A stretch of DNA of 8,846 nt from Dehalococcoidia bacterium (GTDB lineage Bacteria; Chloroflexota; Dehalococcoidia; Dehalococcoidales; RBG-16-60-22), in assembly GCA_013202615.1 (NCBI GenBank), contig JABMRL010000083.1, forward strand, positions 1 through 8,846, written 5' to 3'. The translations under genes were made by a program, and so were the position numbers. The notes under the pieces were generated by a model. It was not told where the DNA came from and made no database searches. It saw only the letters and a program-made list of their open reading frames with translations. Shown in pieces: positions 1-6,079 of the stretch (positions are counted from its first letter, which is position 1; every line of letters starts with the position of its first letter).

Positions 1-161
1 CCGGATTTATCGCGGGCGTGGACGTGTACGATAGCCGCACCGGCATCACGACACTGCAATGCCTGTTCGATAATCTCCTCTGGTTGTTCGGGTAAATTGG
101 GGTTGGCCTCTTTACCATGCCCGGCTCCGGTCAATGCTGCGGTAATTATGATTTTTTGCAT
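1..161 (-). CDS. Beta-keto acid cleavage enzyme (BKACE, DUF849), N-terminal part
   Basis: Only the first 53 residues are in the window; the gene runs off the left edge. The translation opens with MQKIIITAALTGAGHG, continues with a PNLPEQPEEI stretch and then GAAIVHVHARD. These match the start of the BKACE/DUF849 family: first beta strand, the 'P.TPEEIA' segment, and the HxHxR motif (here H46, H48, R50) whose histidines bind the catalytic zinc. Family members condense a beta-keto acid with acetyl-CoA to give acetoacetate and a shorter acyl-CoA. The founding member, Kce, acts on 3-keto-5-aminohexanoate in lysine fermentation, but the family covers many substrates, so Kce itself is not claimed. 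The ATG lies 25 bases after the ridA stop, with only a weak purine-rich site (AGGGA) upstream, suggesting co-transcription with ridA. It is the last gene of the minus-strand run visible here. Confidence 0.88.
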   Translation of the reverse strand, partial: MQKIIITAALTGAGHGKEANPNLPEQPEEIIEQALQCRDAGAAIVHVHARDKS

Positions 162-186
162 GTCTAAATTCGGGTTCCCTTTCTAA

Positions 187-567
187 CTACGAACAATAGG
201 CAATACCTTCAATCTCGACCACCATCTCGGGCCTGGCCAGCGCGGCAATGATAAGTGTGGAACGTGCTGGCAGGTCCTTGGTGAAGTATGTCTTGTACAC
301 TTCATTCATACTGGAAAAATCCTCGGCTCTGGTCAGAAACACCGTTGTCTTCACAACGTCGTCCATTGAAGCGCCAGCCGCCTCCAGGACCGTCTTCATA
401 TTATCCAGCGTCCGTCTGGTCTGGGCTTCAACTCCCTCCAGTTTATTGCCCTGGCTATCGACATGACCGACCTGCCCGGAGACAAAAATATAGTCTCCCG
501 CTTTGATTGCCGGTGAATAAGGAACACCGGGAAGTGCTGTAGGTACTGTGATAACCTGCTTGGCCAT
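187..567 (-). CDS. ridA: RidA/YjgF family enamine/imine deaminase
   Basis: This is a complete 126-residue protein, the usual RidA length. Family marks are YSPAIKAGDYIFVSGQVG near residues 17-34, the central QTRRTLDNMKTVLEAAGAS helix (about 49-67), and the C-terminal PARSTLI and EIEGIA segments. R102 corresponds to the arginine that binds the substrate carboxylate in RidA (R105 in E. coli), and E120 sits in the conserved EIE motif. RidA proteins hydrolyse reactive 2-aminoacrylate-type enamines/imines released by PLP enzymes, giving the 2-keto acid and ammonia. A strong AGGAGG ribosome site lies 6 bases before the ATG. It sits between the flavoprotein reductase (27-base gap) and BKACE (25-base gap), so it probably protects or assists an amino-acid-derived pathway rather than serving only general housekeeping. 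Some family subgroups lack deaminase activity, but the retained arginine argues for an active enzyme. Confidence 0.93.
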   Translation of the reverse strand: MAKQVITVPTALPGVPYSPAIKAGDYIFVSGQVGHVDSQGNKLEGVEAQTRRTLDNMKTVLEAAGASMDDVVKTTVFLTRAEDFSSMNEVYKTYFTKDLPARSTLIIAALARPEMVVEIEGIAYCS

Positions 568-594
568 TACATGCCTCCTTATAAAATTTATCGA

Positions 595-2511
595 TTATAT
601 TTTCTGGCCGGTACGAAATCCCTCGCTGATGGCGTCGCGGATGGTCCGTGGCTCAACGCAGTCGCCAATGCTGTAGACTTCAGAGATTTTACCTTTAACC
701 GCTTCATAAAGCGCGTTATCCGGCACAGACCCCGCCGCGAGCACCACGGTGTCAGCTTCTATCGTCCTTTCCTCCCCATCCTTGGTGGTTATATTAACAC
801 CCTCAGGGCTGACACTATTGTACCTGACCTCACGGAGCAGGGTAACGCCTTTATCCAGAAGCCGGCTGAGGAAGAAAGCCCGGTTGCTGGGCCCGACACT
901 CGTCGCCATTTCGGGGCCACGGCGCATCACGGTAACCTTTTTGCCGCGGTCGGCCAAGAATTCCGCCGTCTCACACCCCACCAGCTCGCCGCCAATTATG
1001 GCCACCCTGTCGCCAACTTTGGCCTTCCCTTCCAGAACATCCCCTGCCTCGATGACCGGGGTTTTATCCAGCCCGGGGATATCAGGGATGAAAGTCCTGA
1101 TGCCGGTGGCCACCACAACCACATCCGGTTTGGATTCAGCCACGGCGGCCGCGGTGGCTTCTTTACCAGTCTGAACCCTGACGCCAATTTTTTGCAGTTG
1201 CGTTTCCAGATATCTGGCCATCGGTGCGATTCTATCTTTGTACGGAGGTATCACCGCCTGCACCAGCTGCCCGCCGAGGCGCGATTCTCTTTCCCACAGC
1301 GTTACCTTATGACCCCGCAGGGCGGCTACCCTCGCCGCTTCCATGCCCGCCGGGCCGCCGCCAACGACGAGGACATTCTTTGGCTTTGCCGTCGGCAAAA
1401 TCTTGCTTTCCTTCTCACGTCCCAGGGTGGCATTCACCGAGCAGCGTATGCCAGCCAAGTCCGGATTGCGGATATCATCGCGGCAGCCGTTACAGATTAT
1501 GCAGGGGTTTATATCATCCGTCTTGCCCGAAGCTACTTTATTGACCCATTCCGCATCCGCCAGCATTGCCTTGCCGACGGCAATAAGGTCCGCCTTATCT
1601 TCTTTCAACATCCGTTCGCCGTCCTCGGGCGTTATCCTGCCAACGGCAATTATCGGGATTGAGACCACCTTCTTTATCCCTTCGGCCAGTTCCTCAATAA
1701 TCGCCGGGGCAAAGGTAGGCGTGGCGCGATTCGTCGGTGCCGCCGGCCCCCAGGCTGACACGTGAATTGCCGCCAGGCCAGCGTCCTCCGCCATACGCGC
1801 GGTTTTCTGAGCATCTTCCAGAGTTATCCCTTCAACACCGTATTCCTTGCCGTCCAGGCGACACCACACAGGATAGTCCTCACCCACGGCTTCTTTTACC
1901 GCGGCTATGACTTCCAGGAGAAAACGCGCCCGGTTTTCTACGTCCCCGCCATATTCATCTTCCCTTTTATTTGAGGTCGGCGAAAGGAACTGGTCAATCA
2001 GATAGCCATGCGCAGCATGGAGCTCCACCCCATCGAACCCGATATCCCTGGCTCTGAGGGCAGCTTCGGCGAAATAGGCTACCGCTTCGGCAATCTCCTC
2101 AACAATCATTTCTCTGGGCGTTTCACCGGCCAGTCCAGGCAATGGTGAGGGAGCAACCGGTTGCGACCCGCTTACGGTTGATTTTGCCTCCCGGCCGCCG
2201 TGATGGAGCTGGACAGCAATTCTGGCTCCGTGCTTGTGCACGACGTCGACCAGCTCTTTCATTCCGGGAACAAATTTATCCTCGCTGATGCCGAGCTGAT
2301 TAGCAAAAGCGTGCCCCTGTCGGTGAACATAGGTCGCCTCAACGATAATCAGTCCCGCGCCGCCTCGGGCACGTGCCTCGTAGTAGTTCTTGATACGCTC
2401 GGTGACGAAGCCGTCATCAGCAGCGTATCTGGTGACCATCGGTGGCATGACAAACCGGTTTTTAAGCTCCATACGTCCGATACGGAACGATTCCCAAAGC
2501 TTTCCGTTCAT
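595..2511 (-). CDS. Fe-S flavoprotein reductase of the 2-enoate / 2,4-dienoyl-CoA reductase family
   Basis: The protein has 638 residues from the chosen ATG, close to the 640-670 usual for 2-enoate reductase, FadH, trimethylamine dehydrogenase and BaiCD-type enzymes. Residues 1-330 form an FMN-binding old-yellow-enzyme barrel (LKNRFVMPPM at 16-25; HAAHGYLIDQFLSP at 165-178, with Y170 matching the active-site Tyr of FadH). Cysteines 337, 340, 343 and 357 form the [4Fe-4S] site. A FAD-binding GGGPAG lies at 384-389 and an NAD(P)H-type IIGGELVG at 505-512, and YSIGDCVEPR near 613-622 closes the FAD domain. Electrons would pass NAD(P)H to FAD to Fe-S to FMN to an unsaturated substrate, or the reverse. 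An upstream in-frame start at 2601 is possible, but it would overlap the AOR gene by 50 bases and lacks homologous sequence. The substrate is unknown; the histidine that acts as acid in FadH (H252) is not obvious in the HVSAWGPAAPTNR region. Confidence 0.92.
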   Translation of the reverse strand: MNGKLWESFRIGRMELKNRFVMPPMVTRYAADDGFVTERIKNYYEARARGGAGLIIVEATYVHRQGHAFANQLGISEDKFVPGMKELVDVVHKHGARIAVQLHHGGREAKSTVSGSQPVAPSPLPGLAGETPREMIVEEIAEAVAYFAEAALRARDIGFDGVELHAAHGYLIDQFLSPTSNKREDEYGGDVENRARFLLEVIAAVKEAVGEDYPVWCRLDGKEYGVEGITLEDAQKTARMAEDAGLAAIHVSAWGPAAPTNRATPTFAPAIIEELAEGIKKVVSIPIIAVGRITPEDGERMLKEDKADLIAVGKAMLADAEWVNKVASGKTDDINPCIICNGCRDDIRNPDLAGIRCSVNATLGREKESKILPTAKPKNVLVVGGGPAGMEAARVAALRGHKVTLWERESRLGGQLVQAVIPPYKDRIAPMARYLETQLQKIGVRVQTGKEATAAAVAESKPDVVVVATGIRTFIPDIPGLDKTPVIEAGDVLEGKAKVGDRVAIIGGELVGCETAEFLADRGKKVTVMRRGPEMATSVGPSNRAFFLSRLLDKGVTLLREVRYNSVSPEGVNITTKDGEERTIEADTVVLAAGSVPDNALYEAVKGKISEVYSIGDCVEPRTIRDAISEGFRTGQKI

Positions 2512-2518
2512 AGCTGTC

Positions 2519-2525
2519 TCACCTC
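2519..2525 (-). promoter_or_regulatory. Ribosome binding site fixing the start of the flavoprotein reductase
   Basis: On the minus strand the sequence is GAGGTGA, followed by 7 bases and then the ATG at 2511. This good Shine-Dalgarno match at normal spacing, together with family-like sequence beginning right at this ATG (NGKLWESFRIG), selects this start over the longer frame beginning at 2601. Confidence 0.8.
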
Positions 2526-2551
2526 TTTTGCCTGCTGGCAATGGTATTATT

Positions 2552-4432
2552 CTATTTCGAAGGCAGCTGCGACGCCGCCCATTCGATGCCCAGTTCCCCA
2601 AGCCTGCCGGGCGTCGGGACGCCGTTGGGCCAGCCCATCATCTCGTAGTAAGACTCCTTGCCTTCCTCAAAAGCCCTGGGGTCAAGCGCCACCTTGAGCG
2701 GTCCGGAAGGATGAGGGGTAAAGAAACGCTCTGGCATGGTATCATCTTTGGCCGTGAAGCCCTCTCTCAGGTTGAAGACCCGCGCCATGTTTACCGCCCG
2801 CTCGCCAACTTTTAACAGCTCGAAGGTCGAGGTATCCCAGCCGGTCACCGCCTTTACCAGCTGCGTGATTCGCTCAAAGCCAACAAGGCTCAGTGACATG
2901 ACAAAGTAGCAGCAGACCGCGCAGTTGAGAAAGTGCATAAATTCAGAGTAATACTTGAGAAGTCGGATTTTGGCCGGTGACAGGTCATCGGCCGCCATCG
3001 GCTCCAGTATGCCCATCGGATATACCATCTCTAGCATCGGGCCTGCACTCGTGTAGACCGTGTCGTGGATATTATGGCAGTGGTCGGCGCCGGTCGGCGA
3101 TATAGCATATCCGACCCCGAGGCCCTGTTTCAGGCGTGGTTCATGCATGGGCAGTTCCTGCCCTTTGATATGCATGGCGTATTTCCCGGCGGCGGGCCCG
3201 ATTTTCTTTGCCACCCGCGCCACACCCTCAGCAAGCGTGTCGCCGAAGCCCTGGCGCAACGCAATCTGCTCGACCATCTTCAGCATAGCCTCGGTGCTGC
3301 CGAAGCGGAGTTCTATGCCTCCGGTATCCTTGGTGGTGAGCAGCCCGTTTTCAAAACACTCCATTGCGAAAGCGATGGTCGCTCCACAGGAGATGGTGTC
3401 CAGCCCATAGGCATTGCACATCTCGCCCCCCTTGGCAATGGCCGGCAGGTCGGTGATGCCGCAGTCAGAGCCGAGGGCAGCAATCGTCTCGTATTCGGGA
3501 CCGCCGTAGCTCGGGTCGATGACATACGGTTTATCTAATTTCACCTCGCGCTTGCACTGTACCGGGCAGGCGAAGCAGGCTCTCCGCTTCACGAAAATGG
3601 TGTCAAGCATGGCCTGTCCGTCTATCTTGTTGGCACCCTCAATGGAGCCGAACTGGAAATTGCGGGTCGGCAGACCTCCCGCCGGGTCAAGCGCAGCAAC
3701 CACCCGTGCTGTGCCGAAATCGTGCATTCCCTTATTGGTGACGGGCGTGTTTTCCGCAATCCAGCGGGCTATCTCCTTGAATACTGCTGAGTCAGCGATT
3801 GACACGCGCTGTTTTCCGCGCACGGCGATAGCCTTCAGCTTTTTGGAGCCCATCACCGCCCCCATTCCGGTCCGGCCGGCGGCGGCATCAAGGTCATTCA
3901 TGACATTGGCAAACTTGACCAGGTTCTCTCCGGCGGGACCGATATATGCCACCTTGATCTGCTGGTCGCCGAGCTCATCGCGGATGGCGTTCTGGCACTC
4001 AAGCCCCTTCATCCCCCATAAATGGCGGGCGTCTTTAAGTTCCGCTTTTCCATCCTGAATTGAAAGATAGACCGGTTTTTCCGCCTTACCTTCCACGATT
4101 ATGGCATCAAAGCCGGCCATCTTAAGTTCGGCTCCCCAGTAACCGCCGGAATCAGCCTCACCGAATCCTCCGGTGAGCGGCGATTTGCCACCCACGCTAT
4201 GCCGACCGCAACCACCGGCCGGCACCCCGGTCAGTGGACCGGCAGCAAAGATAAGCTTGTTGTCAGGACTCAGGGGCTCGACACCGGGTTTAATCTCCTT
4301 CAGCAGAAAATAGCCAACGAATCCTGAACCACCAAAGTACTGGCGATAGAAATTTTCCGGATATTCTTCTATCTTGATATGTCCTGAGGAAAGGTCTACC
4401 CTTAAAATCTTGCCGTGGTACCCGTTTGGCAT
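2552..4432 (-). CDS. aor: Aldehyde:ferredoxin oxidoreductase (tungsten/molybdopterin AOR family)
   Basis: This is a complete 626-residue protein, typical for AOR (about 600-630). Family marks in order are: MPNGYHGKILRVDLSSG at the N terminus; YFGGSGFVGYFLL at 32-44; GPLTGVPAGGCGRHSVGGKSP around 65-85; the pterin-binding AAGRTGMGAVMGSKKLKAI at about 184-202; C286-F-A-C289-P-V-Q-C293 for three [4Fe-4S] ligands; and NAYGLDTIS at 340-348 for the first bis-pterin loop. The fourth cluster ligand should lie in LNCAVCCYF (502-510), probably C508. The cytoplasmic enzyme oxidises aldehydes to acids with ferredoxin as acceptor, or reduces acids when ferredoxin is strongly reduced. A strong GAGGAGGT site lies 5 bases before the ATG. 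It is the promoter-proximal gene of the minus-strand run, 40 bases ahead of the flavoprotein reductase. Whether it carries W or Mo and which aldehyde it uses cannot be told from the sequence. Confidence 0.95.
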   Translation of the reverse strand: MPNGYHGKILRVDLSSGHIKIEEYPENFYRQYFGGSGFVGYFLLKEIKPGVEPLSPDNKLIFAAGPLTGVPAGGCGRHSVGGKSPLTGGFGEADSGGYWGAELKMAGFDAIIVEGKAEKPVYLSIQDGKAELKDARHLWGMKGLECQNAIRDELGDQQIKVAYIGPAGENLVKFANVMNDLDAAAGRTGMGAVMGSKKLKAIAVRGKQRVSIADSAVFKEIARWIAENTPVTNKGMHDFGTARVVAALDPAGGLPTRNFQFGSIEGANKIDGQAMLDTIFVKRRACFACPVQCKREVKLDKPYVIDPSYGGPEYETIAALGSDCGITDLPAIAKGGEMCNAYGLDTISCGATIAFAMECFENGLLTTKDTGGIELRFGSTEAMLKMVEQIALRQGFGDTLAEGVARVAKKIGPAAGKYAMHIKGQELPMHEPRLKQGLGVGYAISPTGADHCHNIHDTVYTSAGPMLEMVYPMGILEPMAADDLSPAKIRLLKYYSEFMHFLNCAVCCYFVMSLSLVGFERITQLVKAVTGWDTSTFELLKVGERAVNMARVFNLREGFTAKDDTMPERFFTPHPSGPLKVALDPRAFEEGKESYYEMMGWPNGVPTPGRLGELGIEWAASQLPSK

Positions 4433-4465
4433 GCTTTACCTCCTCATTTGAAAATCTCGCCCATT

Positions 4466-4494
4466 AGTATACGGCATAGACCAGAAACCCGCAA
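4466..4494 (-). promoter_or_regulatory. Candidate sigma70-type promoter for the AOR operon
   Basis: Reading the minus strand, TTGCGG (4494-4489) is followed by a 17-base spacer and TATACT (4471-4466), a 5/6 match to TATAAT. The -35 matches only in its first three bases. Predicted transcription would start near 4459, giving a leader of about 27 bases that holds the AOR ribosome site. The position, directly upstream of the first gene of the run, supports it. Confidence 0.5.
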
Positions 4495-4555
4495 CAAAAT
4501 CCGGAAACGAAAATTGCTCCAATGCACCCGGGTTGGAAATCGTACTCAACCGCCA

Positions 4556-4564
4556 TGATATAAT
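4556..4564 (+). promoter_or_regulatory. Extended -10 promoter for the small gene and larA homologue
   Basis: The sequence TGATATAAT is a perfect extended -10 element (TGnTATAAT). A TTGGAA lies 20 bases upstream, too far for a standard -35, but extended -10 promoters need little -35 contact. Transcription would begin around 4571, leaving a leader of about 20 bases with the ribosome site of the 56-residue gene. It is arranged back to back with the AOR promoter about 60 bases away, so one regulator could act on both. Confidence 0.6.
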
Positions 4565-4591
4565 GTAAAGGTGCCCTCAGAGGAGACCGTT

Positions 4592-4762
4592 ATGTCAAAT
4601 GTGCTCAAGCTACCCCAGATGACCAGCGGCGGCAACTGGTTTGATGACGACGATAGAATTACATATTGCAATCGATGGGATGAAGTCTTAAAGTTTCTCC
4701 AGGAGGCGCACGGTGACGGCGCCAGAGTTGCCATTTACCCCAACGCTGAGATACAGTATTAG
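4592..4762 (+). CDS. 56-residue protein made of the two ends of the LarA-like neighbour
   Basis: This is a short ORF with a good AGGAG site 6 bases before its ATG and an extended -10 promoter just upstream. Its first ten residues (MSNVLKLPQM) match the start of the downstream LarA homologue (MPNKLKLPQL) at 7 of 10 positions. Its last 28 residues (W29-Y56, ending YPNAEIQY) match residues 386-413 of that protein at 20 of 28. The middle (residues 11-28, with an acidic DDDD run) has no clear counterpart. The roughly 370-residue catalytic core is absent: there is no DxxTR motif, no nickel-cofactor lysine and no catalytic histidine, so it cannot be a racemase. Of the 20 identical tail residues, 13 use different codons in the two genes, which argues for long-term protein-level selection rather than fresh decay. 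A GTG at 4571 in the same frame sits at the predicted transcription start and is an unlikely start. The function is unknown; it may be an accessory or decoy form of the LarA tail domain, or a slowly decaying relic. Confidence 0.65.
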   Translation: MSNVLKLPQMTSGGNWFDDDDRITYCNRWDEVLKFLQEAHGDGARVAIYPNAEIQY

Positions 4763-4789
4763 TAGACAGTATTAAGAGAGGTATTCACG

Positions 4790-6037
4790 ATGCCGAACAA
4801 GCTTAAACTGCCCCAGCTCGCCTGGCATGGAATGAAAGAACTGGAACTGCCACTCCCCGATAACTGGCAGGTTGAAATGGGCTATATGGCCGGCTACAAC
4901 CGCCCCGCCCTCAGTTTGGACCGGATAAGGGAATCGGTCACCGGCGACCTGACTGGCACATCGCCGCTGCGGAAACTGGCTCAGGGGAAAAAAGAGGCGG
5001 TCATTATCTTCGATGATATGACCAGGGTAACCCGGGTGGCGGAAATCGTCCCTTTCGTGCTCGAAGAGCTGGCCGCCGCCGGTATTCCCGACAGTAATAT
5101 ACGATTCGTTGCCGCGCTGGGCTGCCACGGTGCCATGAACCGTATAGACTTTGTGAAGAAGCTCGGCGAGGAAACTCTGGCCCGCTTCCCGGTCTACAAC
5201 CACAACCCCTATGCCAATTGCACGTACGTCGGCACGACCAGGACCTATGGCACGAAGGTCTATGTTAACGACGAGGTGATGAAGTGCGACCTTAAAATCG
5301 CCATCGGTTCGGTGGTGCCCCACCCCAGCACCGGCTTCGGCGGGGGCGGGAAAATCATTCTGCCCGGGGTGGCCTCGTTTGAGACAATAGAATATAACCA
5401 CCAGATGTTCCGCAAGGCCCAGCTGGCGAAAGGGCCTCAGTACACGGGTCACGGTGCCTACGAAGGTAACCTGGGACGCCTGGACATCGAAGAGGCGGGA
5501 GACCTGGCCAACCTCGATGTCCTCATCAACTGTATAGTCAATATGTGGGGAGAAACGGTAGCCATATATGCCGGCGCGCTGCGACCGGCTTATGAAGAAG
5601 CGGTCAAGGACGCCAAGCCGCACTACCTGACGCCAAAGCTGTCCGGTAAAGACATCGCCATTGCCAATGCCTTCGCCAAGGCGAATGAGGCCTGGATCGG
5701 CCTGCCAATGACCTATCCGGCGCTGAAACCTGAAGGCGGAGACGTCGTCGTTATCGCCAACCATCCTGAGGGGCAGGTAACGCACTACCTGTTGGGTCCG
5801 TTCGGAGAATCAATCTGGGGGCCCCTGCGAAAGGAACGCCAGATTCCCTCTCAGGTCAACCGCCTCATCGTCTTCACGGAATACCCCGACCTCCAGAGTC
5901 GGAGCTGGTTCGGCGGCGCGGCCAAGGCGCTGTTCTTACATAGCTGGGATGACGTACTCAGGGTGCTCAAGGAAAGAAACGGCGATGGCGCGGCGGTGGC
6001 GGTCTACCCCAATGCCGAAATCCAGTACCGCCAGTAG
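4790..6037 (+). CDS. larA: LarA-family nickel-pincer 2-hydroxy-acid racemase/epimerase homologue
   Basis: This 415-residue protein has the usual LarA length (about 420). Residues 74-79 (FDDMTR) hold the DxxTR motif (D76, R79; LarA D72, R75). H113 in the GCHG segment corresponds to H108. Residues 173-204 hold the main signature, with H178, K188 (in GGGGK) and H204, matching LarA H174, K184 (covalent attachment of the nickel-pincer nucleotide) and H200. K297 may match LarA K298. The key groups are thus present and spaced almost exactly as in the Lactobacillus enzyme. The family interconverts stereoisomers of 2-hydroxy acids by hydride transfer; many homologues use substrates other than lactate. 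The larB, larC and larE genes that make the cofactor are not in the window. The ribosome site GAGAGG lies 8 bases before the ATG. The gene sits 27 bases after the 56-residue relative with no terminator between, so both are likely co-transcribed. The symbol denotes family membership only. Confidence 0.88.
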   Translation: MPNKLKLPQLAWHGMKELELPLPDNWQVEMGYMAGYNRPALSLDRIRESVTGDLTGTSPLRKLAQGKKEAVIIFDDMTRVTRVAEIVPFVLEELAAAGIPDSNIRFVAALGCHGAMNRIDFVKKLGEETLARFPVYNHNPYANCTYVGTTRTYGTKVYVNDEVMKCDLKIAIGSVVPHPSTGFGGGGKIILPGVASFETIEYNHQMFRKAQLAKGPQYTGHGAYEGNLGRLDIEEAGDLANLDVLINCIVNMWGETVAIYAGALRPAYEEAVKDAKPHYLTPKLSGKDIAIANAFAKANEAWIGLPMTYPALKPEGGDVVVIANHPEGQVTHYLLGPFGESIWGPLRKERQIPSQVNRLIVFTEYPDLQSRSWFGGAAKALFLHSWDDVLRVLKERNGDGAAVAVYPNAEIQYRQ

Positions 6038-6079
6038 ACGTATTCTGAAGAGACGCGAGCTGGTTTTGCGGGAATATCT

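Noticed and set aside
571..1662. Long open frame (363 codons) on the plus strand opposite the flavoprotein reductase gene
   Set aside because: Its translation has no recognisable family features and a composition typical of antisense reading (many R, H, F), while the minus strand encodes a textbook flavoenzyme over the same bases.
2512..2601. Upstream start for the flavoprotein reductase, adding 30 residues
   Set aside because: It would overlap the AOR coding end by 50 bases, the extra residues are arginine-rich and unlike the family, and a GAGGTGA site points to the ATG at 2511.
4571..4591. GTG start for the small LarA-like gene, adding 7 residues
   Set aside because: It lies at the predicted transcription start of the extended -10 promoter with no ribosome site before it; the ATG at 4592 has AGGAG at proper spacing and aligns with the start of the larA homologue.
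4753..4774. Direct repeat ACAGTATTA (4753-4761 and 4766-4774) around the small gene's stop
   Set aside because: It is only 9 bases and is explained by the retained coding tail and 3' flank lying next to each other; I see no sign of a target-site duplication or attachment site.
4772..5785. Open frame of 337 codons on the minus strand opposite the larA homologue
   Set aside because: It is antisense to a gene with a complete LarA signature and has no family features or suitable ribosome site of its own; it reflects codon bias in the real gene.
6038..6079. Search for a terminator between the convergent larA homologue and VIT1-type gene
   Set aside because: No GC-rich hairpin followed by a T run is visible on either strand in this 42-base gap.
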